A DNA stretch of 64,000 nt from Triangularia verruculosa (GCA_033296885.1 MU863896.1:1-64000), one strand, 5' to 3'. Positions 34,116 through 45,099 are shown, numbered from the stretch's first letter. Translations and numbers: made by a program. Notes: a model not told the origin generated them from the sequence alone.

Positions 34116-34971
34116 ATGTCTGACGAGGAGCGCGTTACCAAGCCCTTCAAGTTCGTCACCGGTACGTTTGTCCAGTTCCTATGCGCTTGCCGAAGGCCCG
34201 CACACTGCAAATTCCCGCGGTAAAAGAGGCCGGATGAGCTTGGGGGAAAAAAATAAACATGGTCTGATTTTGGGACAACAACGACACCTTGCTAACATTC
34301 GCCATAGCTGGTATGCATATCTCTTATTTTTCGCCCCGATTGAAACCCGAGAGTGTCGAATTGGTGTCGGGGAATGGAATTGAGGCTGGATTGCATTGGG
34401 ATTTGAAATTGGGGAAAGCTGGGCCGATGACGATGATGATGCTTATGACGGAGCGACGACACATGGACAGGCCGCCAATAACAGTCCACGTCCACCATTC
34501 CGCTGTTTAAAGGGGGGACCTATGAATTATTTACGCCAATACCGACGCCATACCAGACACCAAAACGGGGGGGATTGCTGTCATTTTGGATCACAAAAGG
34601 AACCTCTGACATGTTGGAATCTAGGTGTCGACGCCCGTTTCCCCAACACCAACCAGACCAAGCACTGCTGGCAGAACTACGTCGACTACCACAAGTGCAT
34701 CCTCGCCAAGGGTGAGGACTTTGCTCCCTGCCGCCAGGTCCGTCCTCCCCCCCTTTTATCAAGATGTATCAACCTTTTCAAATCTAACATTGCATACAAC
34801 ATACAGTTCTGGCTCGCCTACCGGTCCCTGTGCCCTAGTGGTTGGTACGAACGGTGGGATGCCCAGAGAGGTAAGCAATTCATCAACTACCTTAACTGCT
34901 GTACTGAGAAGAGGGGCAACTGACACATGCAAAAAACAGAGGCTGGCAACTTCCCCGCCAAGCTCGACTAA
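34116..34971 (+). CDS. COX12: Cytochrome c oxidase subunit 6b (Cox12) with a 3-nt exon
   Basis: Proposed exons: 34116-34161, 34308-34310, 34625-34737, 34807-34870 and 34940-34971, 85 residues. The twin motif CWQNYVDYHKC (CX9C) and CRQFWLAYRSLC (CX10C) marks an intermembrane-space protein imported by Mia40; DARFPNTNQTKHCW and PSGWYERWDAQR are family signatures. Base triplet CTG at 34308-34310 adds Ala-Gly and restores TAGVDARFPN, matching the T-x-x-x-D-x-RFP spacing of mammalian and yeast Cox6b/Cox12. Skipping it leaves the frame open but one residue short, so two isoforms are possible. Without the small exon the first intron would be 463 nt, far above the local norm. Confidence 0.92.
34308..34310 (+). 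other. Predicted 3-nt exon in COX12
   Basis: CTG lies between a strong acceptor (GCTAAC branch site, then CATAG at 34303-34307) and a GTATGC donor at 34311. It carries the last two bases of an Ala codon and the first base of a Gly codon. Confidence 0.65.
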
Positions 34972-35028
34972 GCGTGCTTTCACATAAAATGGGAAAGTTG
35001 GATTACACTACTGCATAGCATTTGCGGG

Positions 35029-35074
<46 letters not shown>

Positions 35075-35590
35075 GATAAAGGAGCTATGGAGCTAATGGA
35101 TGTGCAAACGGCGGCACCAAACAAAATTACTCCCTTGTGACATTAGAAGAAATGCCATCATTAGTAGTAACTCAGGGGGGGGAAGTTGTGAGGTCAAACA
35201 TATAGAATTTTGAGAACGTGGGTTGGCTCCAGCTTTCTCAGGTTGAGTGCTGTAGATGTACCTGTCCATTTTGACTGTACTACATTGACTACTACAGTAA
35301 GAAGGGCTCTGAGTGGATGGAAGGCAGGTAAGAAATGGGTCTTTCTAAACATGTTCTCGACAGCGCTTGTATCACAAGTTCAGGAGGATTGGGTATGTAA
35401 ACACGATTATATGTGTCTTGATTGGTTGGTATCCGAGCCCCTTTATGGTCCTTGCCTCTCTTGTCCGTTAAACGCCAATGCTTATCGCTCCCAGAAACAA
35501 AAACGCTCGAGTCCCTCCTAGATGCTATCCCGGATATACAAAATGATACAGAATCTTCCCACTTCCATGTTGCTTGCTATGAAAATCTCT
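34972..35590. other. COX12 3' flank and SDE2 3' flank with a GA repeat
   Basis: 619 nt between convergent genes. A (GA)n microsatellite runs at about 35033-35072. No gene is supported; short frames lack protein features. Confidence 0.6.
35033..35072 (+). repeat. (GA)n microsatellite
   Basis: About eighteen GA units with one interruption, 60 nt after the COX12 stop codon. Confidence 0.95.
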
Positions 35591-36529
35591 TCACTCCTCA
35601 TCAGAGCTCATAAACTCATCATCCTCATCAAATCCGAAAAACGTCCTCGCCTGTGGCTTCTCAGCTGGCTTCGGCACCTCTTTCTCCTTCCCCTTACCCT
35701 TATCCTCAACCTTTACCGTCTCCAGCTCCGGCTCAACCTCCGAAGGTGGCGTGCTCTCCTTCGACCCTCCACTCTGCCGCCGTGGCTCATCCTCCTCACT
35801 AACATCCTCCATCTCCTTATCATCACCCGACCCAGACCCCGAACTACTACTACTCCCCACTGACGTGTCCAAAAGATCATCCACTACCATCCCCCTCCTC
35901 ATCGCCTCCGCCACCGCCTCCCTCATCCTCTCCTCATTCACCTCCTTTTCCTCAACCCACTTCCCATCCAGCCCCACCTTCTTACTCCCGTACTTGATCT
36001 CGTCCTGCTTCTGCTCCGTCATCTCGACAATCTTCTCCCAGCGCTTCTTGCGCGCCTCCCGCTCCTTCTTGTCCATTTCCGGCTTGATGGCGAGGTATTC
36101 TGCCAATGCCTTGGCTTCGGTGATGGTGCGTAGCCGACGGCCGTCGAGGTTGCGGGAGGAGCCGTTGTCTTCTTGGGTCTTTTTGCGCTTGGACATGCGG
36201 CCGCCTGCTGCGCGGAGCTGGGAGCCGAAGCCGCCTTTGCCGCCGCATAAGGGGGCTGAGAGGCGGAGGGAGAGGAAGTCATTTTGGGTTGGCCCGGGGA
36301 GTAAGGAGGAGATTGGGGATGAGGAGGAAGGGGAGAGGTGGTGGGAGGAGAGGGTGGTGAGGAGGAGTTGCTGGGTGGAGAGGAGGGCGGAGGGGAGGCG
36401 GGAGTCGAGGTGGGAGACGAGAGAGGATATGGGGGTTGATGGGGGGAGGGCGAGGGAGAGGGTTGGTGGGAGGGAGGAGCCTGTGAAGGAGGTGATGAGG
36501 ATGTTGATTTTGGAGGGTGGGGGGGACAT
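35591..36529 (-). CDS. sde2: Sde2 splicing/genome-stability protein
   Basis: A single open frame of 312 residues. The N-terminal ubiquitin-like fold (about 1-95) starts INILITSFTGSSLPPTLSLA. It ends at CGGKGGFGSQLRAAGGRM, the conserved GGKGG site where a deubiquitinase cuts to release the active C-terminal part with an N-terminal Lys. SKRKKTQED, NLDGRRLRTITEAKALAEYL and a charged helix follow, all Sde2 hallmarks. The last 120 residues are acidic and Ser-rich, ending EDDEFMSSDEE. In fission yeast the processed protein joins the spliceosome and helps excise a subset of introns; in humans it is tied to replication stress. There is no C-terminal SAP domain as in human SDE2. Confidence 0.93.
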   Translation of the reverse strand: MSPPPSKINILITSFTGSSLPPTLSLALPPSTPISSLVSHLDSRLPSALLSTQQLLLTTLSSHHLSPSSSSPISSLLPGPTQNDFLSLRLSAPLCGGKGGFGSQLRAAGGRMSKRKKTQEDNGSSRNLDGRRLRTITEAKALAEYLAIKPEMDKKEREARKKRWEKIVEMTEQKQDEIKYGSKKVGLDGKWVEEKEVNEERMREAVAEAMRRGMVVDDLLDTSVGSSSSSGSGSGDDKEMEDVSEEDEPRRQSGGSKESTPPSEVEPELETVKVEDKGKGKEKEVPKPAEKPQARTFFGFDEDDEFMSSDEE

Positions 36530-37042
36530 TTTGGTGGTGGTGTTGGGTTTGCGACTGGGTTGGTTTGCGGTGGTGATGCGACGCTTGAAGTTGATACTGG
36601 ACGTTGTGCGATAAGCGAGATGTTGAGATGTTTGAGGGTTCTGACACTATGCCGTCTCAATTCGGCGGCAGTTGGAATCCGGTTGCCGCAGTGGGATCGT
36701 TTTCGTGATCTCGTTATGAGAAAAAAAGATCGATTTTGGTGAGTTCGCCGCAGTTGCAGTTCGTGATCTTTGTCGTCGCAACCTTGAGGCGCGGCAGTGA
36801 AGCGTGAACCTTGAAGGAAAGCGGACCCACCAGCCACAGAGGCAAGTGTTTGGTCGCGCCAAGATTTTGTCCCTGTGGCTGTGCAGCCCCGCTAGTCCCG
36901 AGCCCTACTACCGTATTGGAATTTCGGCGCTGCAAGCCCACAAATCGCTGAGACCTCGAATTTTGGCAGCTCGACTCCCCAACGACGACACTTCCGCCAG
37001 ACCAAGAGACCCAATTGTGTCGACACCGGCCAACTCGTCAAG
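36530..37042. other. Divergent promoter region, SDE2 / RPS10
   Basis: 513 nt between start codons. I see no specific motif that I can name with confidence. Confidence 0.5.
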
Positions 37043-37936
37043 ATGCTTATTCCCAAGGCCGATCGCAAGGCGATCCATGAGGTAAGGCCTTTTTGTGATA
37101 TTTTCGTCGCTGGAGAGGAGAAAGTGTTGCGGATGGGGAGGACGGCGATGGCTTCAAGGGACCCTGATGAATCGGTTAGCTAACAAATGATATAGTACCT
37201 CTTCCGTGAGGGCGTCATGGTCGCCGCCAAGGAGTACGTTCACCCCGATCTCTCCCAAGCCATTTCCTCCAGTTACGAGTTTTACGTTTTGCGAGCGAGT
37301 GGCCGAATTCCCCCAATTCTTGAACCGACGACATATTCTCGATTTCCCCAAAATCCACCCGCCACCGACTTCTGAACATCAACACCACGTTTTCGACGTC
37401 AACGACGGAGTGATGGGCAAGCGCGGATGCTAACGGTTGAATTGTGCAGCTTCGAGTCCACCCACGAGACCGGCATCCGCAACCTCTTCGTCATCAAGGC
37501 TTGCCAGTCTTTGACCTCCCGTGGCTACGTCAAGACCCAGTTCTCGTGGCAATACTACTACTACACCCTCACCCCCGAGGGTCTCGACTACCTCCGCGAG
37601 TGGCTCCACCTCCCCGCTGAGATTGTCCCTGCCACCCACATCAAGCAGCAGCGGTCTCACGCTCCCCCCCGCGGCATGCTCGGCGATGAGGGCCGCCGTG
37701 AGAGCAGATTCGGAGGCCGTGGCCGTGGTGACCGTGGCGACCGTGAGGGCGGCTACAGACGCCGTGAGGCCGGTGAGGGCAAGGAGGGTGGTGCCCCCAG
37801 CGACTTCGCTCCTCAGTTGTAAGTTGGATTCGAGGAATTTGTGTCAGGGGACGGCTCTTGCTGACGTTTTTCTTTCCACAGCCGTGGTGGATTCGGTCGT
37901 GGCCGTGGCGGCCGTGGTGATGCCCCTCCCTCGTAA
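37043..37936 (+). CDS. RPS10: 40S ribosomal protein eS10
   Basis: Exons 37043-37081, 37196-37233, 37450-37818 and 37882-37936 give 166 residues. The S10 plectin fold is plain: MLIPKADRKAIHE, YLFREGVMVAAKD, FESTHETGIRNLFVIKACQS, SRGYVKTQFSWQYYYYTLT and GLDYLREWLHLP. The C-terminal tail is an RG/RGR-rich stretch (GGRGRGDRGDREGG, then RGGFGRGRGGRGD), with the last intron cutting through it. eS10 lies at the mRNA entry side of the small subunit beak. The early, closely spaced introns are typical of fungal ribosomal-protein genes. Confidence 0.96.
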
Positions 37937-38791
37937 ATGTGGAAGCCAGATAATCTCTCTATCTCTTGGGTTGCCAGCGGCGGCATAACGGCATGGCACG
38001 ACATGTACTCTAGGCCAAAAGAGTTGAACGGGTCGGTCGACCAGCGATGCACTTTGCACCCACTCACTATACCAGATTCGTGAGTGGAATGTGCGTTGGG
38101 GGGAGTTCGTGGTTAGAGAATCATTCGGGAAAACTTCTGCATTCGGGGTCATCATCTGCGGTCAATATCACGATTTTTGAGTGTCCTCTCACTGGGTTGC
38201 TGAACTTGATGACCGGTCTGATGGGGTTCTATGGGACAATTATGTGAAACTAAAAAGGAGTTTTTGATGGTTTATCTCGGGCAACGAACGGTCAACAGTC
38301 GTCAGCCGCCCTGTCTTGTCGTTGAGGGAATGTGAATACGAGCGTCCAGTCCAAAGTCTTTCCAGTGTGCCAGTGTGTTTGTGAATGTTTCGTCGGTTTG
38401 AGCATCTGGCTTGTTAACTCGCCCCTGGGCTGATTTCCAAACATCTAGCCATCCCGAATCATGGCGTTCGGACACTGTTTAGAGCTCTGGGAGGAATCCT
38501 GTACGAGAAACGCCACATAATTCAAAGTGAGATGCCAAGTAGGGTCACGAATGAGTGTAGAGTAATACGCCCTGTACGGTATACCATTTTGAGGCCATTT
38601 TTATCATACGCGGGAAACTCTAGCCAGTGTTAGACTGCATCTGTACAATTCAACTCGTCGAGTACATCATCTCAGTTGGGATGAACACCTGGCTGTGTCA
38701 TGATGTCGCAGCCCACAGAAGTTTTTTTCTGGCATCCAACCTGAAAATCGAATATACTGATAATTGACAATCTACTTGCTTCTCTGCAAGT
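37937..38791. other. Convergent spacer, RPS10 / MZT1
   Basis: 855 nt with no protein-like frame. I see no RNA gene or repeat. Confidence 0.55.
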
Positions 38792-39150
38792 TCATCTCCT
38801 CCGGCTTGCCCCAGCAGCAGCGGCGGCGGCCTCTAACTGCACATTTTGCCCCTCCTTTCTGAGCTCTTTGACTACTTCCTATTCCTTGTGTAAGCTTCCT
38901 AAATATGGTATTTTGAAGTTTAAGTGTATTTGTACATACAGCGAGAGCCTCAGGGTTGACTCCGTTCTCAATCATGGAGATGCATATTGAGAGAGTCCGG
39001 CGGTCGAGGTGGCAGTTCTAAAGCATTTGTTTAGCGAACAAACCTCGAGGTGAGGACAAGAGGTGAGAAAGGTACCAAAAGAGTCGAGATCTCGTGGAGG
39101 ATATCCACCGCTTGCTGGGCCGCGGCTTGCTTTTCTGTTCTGTCGGCCAT
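38792..39150 (-). CDS. mzt1: MOZART1-family gamma-tubulin complex protein
   Basis: Three exons, 39150-39076, 39017-38940 and 38878-38792, all phase 0, give 79 residues. The product reads MADRTEKQAAAQQAVDILHE, then ISTLL|NCHLDRRTLSICISMIENGV, then NPEALA|EVVKELRKEG. The GVNPEALA box and the length of about 75-80 residues define MOZART1. It binds the N-terminus of gamma-tubulin complex proteins and recruits the complex to spindle poles. The gene is easily missed because no single open frame exceeds 67 codons. The Ala-rich tail (LEAAAAAGASRRR) is variable. Confidence 0.9.
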
Positions 39151-39501
39151 TTTTGGTTGCTAGGGGATGAGGGTTGAGCGTTGGAAGGGATGCTGACGCG
39201 TTGGAGAGGCGAGGGTTGGAGGTGGGATGTTTGGTTTAATTGGCGGGGTTTTTGAGTTTCACGCGACAGCTTCAAACAGGCAACGGCTGCACATGAGCGG
39301 CATTAGGGGTAAAAATGCGAGGAAACAACAAAGTATCAATTCAATATTTCCGTTCTCCTGAAAAATCAAAGAAAGCACTTGGTATCTTGACGCAGAAAAA
39401 TCCAAACCGTACCCATCCATTCATTACCCAACCATCCCATCCCATCCATCATAACCATCATTTACATTTTTGATACAGCATTCAAACACCACAAAAAAAA
39501 A
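39151..39501. other. Spacer between MZT1 and SPC25
   Basis: 351 nt: MZT1 promoter and SPC25 3' end. It has CATCC-rich repeats near 39415-39450. No gene is seen. Confidence 0.55.
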
Positions 39502-40275
39502 TCAAGACTTCATAGCCTCCACAAACAATTCCCTCATCCCCTTCAACAACCCCACCAACTCCCTCGTCTCATTCACCCGATCCAACACCCTCTCCACCTT
39601 GTCCTTCTCCAGCTTCGGCCTGCAATGCTTCACATCATACTCCCTCCCCCCCATCGCCAGCTCAAACCAAGCCTCCCTCTCCCAGTCCTTCTCATCCACA
39701 TGCGTGTACACAAACTTGAGCCTATCCTCTTTCCCAGCCCCCTCAATCCGCAAACACAGATTCGTCACCCAAAAGTCCAGCTCCGGAACATTATACCTCG
39801 CCTGCGCCTCCAACTTTTTAGAAAACTCCCTCTGCTTTTGCAATCTCTCCTCAATCTCCCTCTGCGCCGCCTCAATCTGCTGCTTGAGACTGTCCCGCTG
39901 CGCCAGCTGCCGATCTCGCTGTTGGGTAAGGGAGGCGATGGCTTGCTGCATCTCTTGGGTTTCGGCGGATTCTTTGGAGATGGTTTGTTGGTAGGAGGAG
40001 GTTTTGAGTTGGAGGATTTCAATGTCTTTTTTTTTCATGCGTTGGTCTTCTTGGAGCTCGGCGACGTTGAGGCGGAATTGGTTGCGTTCCGACAAGACGC
40101 GTTTTCGGCCGGTTTCGATGAAGGAGTCGAATTTGAGGGTGAATTTTGTCATGCGGTCGCGGAGGGAGTCGAAGTCGAAGTTGATTTGGGGGAGGGAGTC
40201 GGCGAGGTTGGTGGTGGGTGGTGGTGGTAAGGGGGGCCGGGTGGTGGTGGAGAGGGAGGGGTCGAAGGAGGACAT
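39502..40275 (-). CDS. SPC25: Kinetochore Ndc80-complex subunit Spc25
   Basis: A single open frame of 257 residues. A Pro-rich start is followed by a long coiled coil (about 40-165; FDSLRDRMTKFTLKFDSFIE and heptads through LKQQIEAAQREIEERLQKQ). The globular RWD-like domain follows (about 170-257), with LEAQARYNVPELDFWVTNLC and a DRLKFVYTHVDEKDWEREAWF core. Spc25 pairs with Spc24 at the centromere-proximal end of the Ndc80 complex and contacts Mis12 and CENP-T. It is head-to-head with the RRN6-like gene. Confidence 0.92.
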   Translation of the reverse strand: MSSFDPSLSTTTRPPLPPPPTTNLADSLPQINFDFDSLRDRMTKFTLKFDSFIETGRKRVLSERNQFRLNVAELQEDQRMKKKDIEILQLKTSSYQQTISKESAETQEMQQAIASLTQQRDRQLAQRDSLKQQIEAAQREIEERLQKQREFSKKLEAQARYNVPELDFWVTNLCLRIEGAGKEDRLKFVYTHVDEKDWEREAWFELAMGGREYDVKHCRPKLEKDKVERVLDRVNETRELVGLLKGMRELFVEAMKS

Positions 40276-40812
40276 TTTGGTTGTGTTATCGGTTGTATTA
40301 GTAGTGTGGTGAAGTGTGGTAGTGAGGCAGATGGTGCGCAGTGAGCTTGGAGCTGTGATGTAAAATGGTGGTGTTGAGGCGGGTTTGCGACAGCGATTTG
40401 TTTATCGACTTTCCGTCTTTGGGTTGGTCTCCCAGCAGCCGGGAATTCAATGTATGCCAAGACCACCCCACATGTACCGAGACCCCTAACGGTGAGTGGT
40501 TGCGCCAGTGATTGGGCCCCACTAAAAACTTACTTTAGCTTCTGGGTCCTTGAAACCAGGAACTGTATAAAAGTTGTCTTTGACATTGACTTTCACTTTA
40601 CAAATGTGATAAGCTTGACGCTGTCATTCGTTCTTTACAAACCCAGACACTCGCTGACTGTTTGGATCTCGTGGATCTGTTTTGCATAATCTCCGAATGT
40701 CCCAAATCCCTACCTGAGCTCAATTCATCCCGGCTTTGTCGTTGACAAAAAAATCAAGAGAGAATGATCTTGAGAGTCGCACACTCTACTATACCAGACA
40801 CGAGAGACCCAA
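40276..40812. other. Divergent promoter region, SPC25 / RRN6-like gene
   Basis: 537 nt between start codons, with a CCACCC stretch near the SPC25 side. No named motif is claimed. Confidence 0.5.
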
Positions 40813-43800
40813 ATGGATGAAAAGCGCCGCACCGGCCACTCGGCCGGTCGCTCACGGACTACTAATGCGAATCGAAGACACCACACTGACGGTTTGGTTG
40901 GACGGTTGAGCTATACACCGGCTCAGCAGGATGGTGCTATTGGTGAACTGCGCAGGAACCGCGTCAAAGATGAGAGTGAGTCGCCAAGCCCGAGCACTTC
41001 TACGGCTTTACTAACATAAACAGCACCTCATTTTCAACAAGTGACACCCTTCAGTCAATGGTGTCCTCCTAGCAAAGTTCATGCTCCTTCATCAAATCTG
41101 GGAGGACCATGGAGGATCGCGAGGTCGCAGGGAAACTGGCTGACGGAATACCTCCCGGAGGCATCCATCACTGAAGAGGAGCTTGAAGGGATATTTTTGG
41201 AGGAGATTGCCAGTGCGAAAGACCACAGCGATCCCTCGCTTGTGTCGACGACCTCTCTATTTTCGATTGGTGAAATCGCAGACGTGAGATTTGAGAGCAA
41301 AGGCGATGCGACACTCTCCGTGATGGCCGTTTCGTCCGGAGTTTCTGGAAATGTTCTTCGTCTGGTCAGCCTCGCTCGCAAGGAATGGCTCTGGCAGGAT
41401 TCCGATGTGACAGCGCGCACGAAGGCGCCTGATGCCAGGTTTGAGGGGGATTGGTGCCAAGATGCTCTCCCGATCTCCCTAATCAAGTTTGCCGTCAATG
41501 CAAGTGGGAGCAAGAACAGCAAGGGAAGGGCAGTTGACACCATTAGGTGGCTTCTTGTCCAGAAGGAAACATCGACGACGATATGCGGGCCAGAAGTTCG
41601 GGATCTGCCGATGCCAACGCCGGGTATAGCAACAGAATCGGGTCCTGCCTCTCAGATATTCATCAACCCCCTAGTGACCATACCGATGACCCAAACTGGA
41701 GGCAGCCCTCAGACCGATGTATGTTTTATTCGCCAACCAGAGAAACACACACCCCGGCTGGCAATCATCGACCAATGCGGATACTGGAGCATATGGGACA
41801 TCACTGGTCGCCGAGACCTTCGGCCCAAGACTTTGACGCCGATTCTGAGAATGTGTGGCAACATGCTGTCTGGTTCCATTCCTAAACTACCCAGCTCATC
41901 GGCAAATTATGGCAGGCCACATAAGGTCCTTTTCCTCGAGGTTGAACCTAAGCAGTCAATCTCTGAAGAAATTGACCTTCCACGAAAGCCATTTCTTCTC
42001 TTGAACACCGACCAGGCACTGCAACTATTCGACATCGAGTCGGACAATGCATATCCTGTTCCTCTCCCCACATTCGGAGCTGATCACCAGCGTATCCTAG
42101 AAGTTGTTCCTGCCCGACTGGACCCTGCGCACTTCTTCCTGTTGACAAACAAGAGTTTACTCTGGGTTGCAGTCAGAAAGGGAGTCGATGACATCGTCGA
42201 CGTGGACACTCTGGCGATTTGTCCGCATCAAAAAGACAGCACCGATCCAACCCTGCGAATCGAAGTTTCAGCTGGAACCTTTGTTAATAATGTTCCGGCC
42301 TGTTTCGTCTGTGTCTGGTCTTCGCAAGATACGGAAATGAACATATTCTGGTTTCTTTTCCCAGACCCTGGCACGCCGGTTAGGTACGGTCGTGAGCTGG
42401 TCTCGTTGAAGAGTCCTTCGCATTTCGTGGGTCTTGGTATGCTTCCGGTTGGGCGTAAGTTGGGGAGGGGTGGGAACATCACGCCTTCTGGCAAACGGAT
42501 GAGAGAGGCAGCGTTGAAGTTCTTTCAGTTTCTGACTCTCAGTCAGGATATGGAGGTCAGCAGTGCACTTTGTGTCTGGTCAGATGATAAGAGCGTGGAG
42601 ATACCTGACCCTGAGGTTATGGACAAGGGCAATAAAGGCAATGTCGCCGAAAAGCAGCTGCTAGACCATCTAGGCAGGAAGTTTGTGGTTCCTGATGGAT
42701 TTGATGAGCTTACTGCTCTCGGGAAGCGCAAGGTGGAAGAGCCAGACGCTGGGGAAAAGAAGCCACAGAAACCGAAGCTTAACGATTACAGCCTTGCTGC
42801 GCAGCGACTGGCTATGGCTCCTCATGAGTGGCCTAGACGTACACTCCATCTCGAGCAAATCGAGCCAGCCACAGGACAAGACCTTAATTTCCTTCGCTCG
42901 GCTGTTGAAAAGGAGAAAGACGATGGTTACATGCCCAGACACACAGTGTAAGTCTCTTCGCCTCCTCTATCAAACCATTTGAATACTAACCCTCTACAGT
43001 CTGGAACTCGCCAAACCCAGCCACAAATCCGACGACGGCATCATCGCCCTGGCCCGCACCTGGGCAGACATCCAGCCCGAACTGCAGGACGATCAAGACG
43101 ACAAGCAAGCCTGGCTGTACCCCCCCGAAGCCAGCCGCCCCGTCCCCGGCTTCAATCCCGACGACATGGCTCAGAACCTAAACGAGCTATTCCCCAAGTC
43201 CCGAAAGAGAGCCGCAGCTCCAGTTAAAAACCAACGAACCCGCGTCCTGCAGAAAATGGCAGCCGAGATGTTCCTGTCAAACATCAGCATCTCCGCCGTC
43301 CCGCCCTCTTGGAGCGCCCCCCTCAACAACGAAACCCAATCCCAATCCCAGTACTCCTCCTCCCAACCAGCCTTTCCCCCCTCCAGCCCCCTCAAATCCC
43401 ACCATCACCATTTTCACCCCCCCACCCCAGACCTCGACAACGACCACCAACAAGAAGACCTCCTCGCCCTCCGCCTAAGGAAATACGCCACCATCCCTGT
43501 CTCCCCGTCTCGAAAGGGGGAGCCCTCTCTCGGTTTATCATCCTGGGTAATAGGCGCAGACCCAGATAGTATAACTTGGAACCCGGGACAAGACCTCGAG
43601 GCGGAAAAGAAGAAAGATAAGCGATTGAGGAAGATACAGGCCAGGAGGGAGCGGGCGGAGAGGATATCGCAGCGGTATTTTGGGGAGGAGTCCTCTTTTG
43701 TTGAAGGATCTGCGAGTCAGCAGTTACCGAGTGTGCAGCCTAGTAGTTCTCAGATGTTGTTTTCCCAGGGGGCTATCCCTAACTCTCCTGCTTTTTTGAG

Positions 43801-44107
43801 GTCGCCTGCTAGGAGGGTGGTGAGGCCGGCTAGTCCGTTGCGAAGAGAGTACCGGATGGCAGGGAGGGAGAGTTTATCTCAGGGGGGAATGGGATTGGGG
43901 GGAGGGGGAAGTCAGGAGACGCCGGGGCGGCAGCAGCCTACACGGAGTCAGGTGTTGCCTGGGATTTTTGGTGGGAGGGAGTCATTTGGTGTGGGAGGGA
44001 TGGCAGGGACAGGGAGTGGTTTGAGGGTGAGGGAGTCGTTGAGTCCGTTCAAGAAGAGGAACAAGCAAAAGAGGAAGAGCGAGGGTCGGTTGAGTGGGTT
44101 TAGGTAG
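40813..44107 (+). CDS. RRN6: RNA polymerase I core-factor subunit Rrn6-like
   Basis: Exons 40813-40975, 41024-42947 and 43000-44107 give 1064 residues. The N-terminus is a short basic arm (MDEKRRTGHSAGRSRTTNAN). A beta-rich central part follows, with FLLLNTDQALQLFDIESDN and ITGRRDLRPKTLTP-like propeller strands. The C-terminus has FNPDDMAQNLNELFPKS, KMAAEMFLSNISISAVPPSW, a Ser-rich tail and a terminal KKRNKQKRKSEGRLSGF. These last elements are what I know from fungal Rrn6 proteins, which with Rrn7 and Rrn11 form the core factor that recruits RNA polymerase I to rDNA promoters. The call rests on overall layout and tail motifs rather than one diagnostic domain. Confidence 0.75.
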
Positions 44108-45099
44108 ATAGATGGCAGTATATTGATAGTAGGAGTGATGCTTATGTTTCAATGTGTGGCGAACCTCTGAGAGGGATACCGGGTTGAAGGCTACTCCTGA
44201 TGAATGGTTCGGTGTGGCCAAAGGGTGCACAATAAGATTGTCTCAATGTAGCCAAATGATCCCTTGAATACAACTTTGTATTACATACTGCGGCACTATC
44301 TTCAGCTACCTAGTTCCTACGTATATTGATACCTGAAGTGTGGGGCGTGGGCACAGGCCCACTGCCTTTGCTCTTCTTCTTAGCCTTGCAGCCAGAACCA
44401 CTGCCTTTTTCCCTCACCAGTCACCACTCACCACTGACCAATATTACCATATTGCCCACCACTTCGTTGCCCCCCTAAATGAAGTGCTGGGAGAGGTCAT
44501 TCACTTCCCTTATATCTTATCAGGACCTGGGCTCCACTTCGCTCCGCTCAGGCCACCCACACTTCAAGCATGTATTTGATTGAAGCACCTGTTTGATAGC
44601 TTCTTTCTCAAGTCATCACCTTTTACCACACCTTATTTTGACCATATATTGGACCACTGTATCATATATATAACCTGACGATCACCCTGATCGTCTTGAT
44701 CATTCTCCATGATCACCATGATCCCAATGATCCAGCTTACCGTTTTATTGGTCCAAGGTCGGCGCTCGTCATGGTCTTCGCGATCGTGGCCCACGAGCGC
44801 TCTAACCACGAGGATCACTCCTTGATTGGCTGGCTGTCTGCATGATTCAGCTGTTTCGGTGTTAGGGTCGTAATATGCTGCCTAACTTCGGCTTCCTTTC
44901 CTATTGTAACAGAATCAGAATACCACCAGGGCAGGCCTTCTACTAGTACAGGTAAACCATAGTTCGCGAGATAATAAAAAGCCTCTTCCGGCTGTAAGGA
45001 CCTTCTAATCAAAGATCAGGCAGTTAGGCTAACAGTGCTTACAGAGTCCGACCATCCCTTCCCCCGTCGAGTTTACAACCGGAGTCCTAGGCCCTTGAG
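44108..45099. other. Gene-poor spacer with a GATC-phased array
   Basis: 992 nt with no convincing gene. A 9-bp-phased GATC array lies at 44680-44737 (listed separately). Otherwise nothing is recognised. Confidence 0.55.
44680..44737 (+). repeat. 9-bp-phased degenerate GATC array
   Basis: GATC occurs at 44680, 44689, 44698, 44711, 44720 and 44729: spacing 9, 9, 13, 9, 9. The intervening bases differ between units. Confidence 0.8.
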
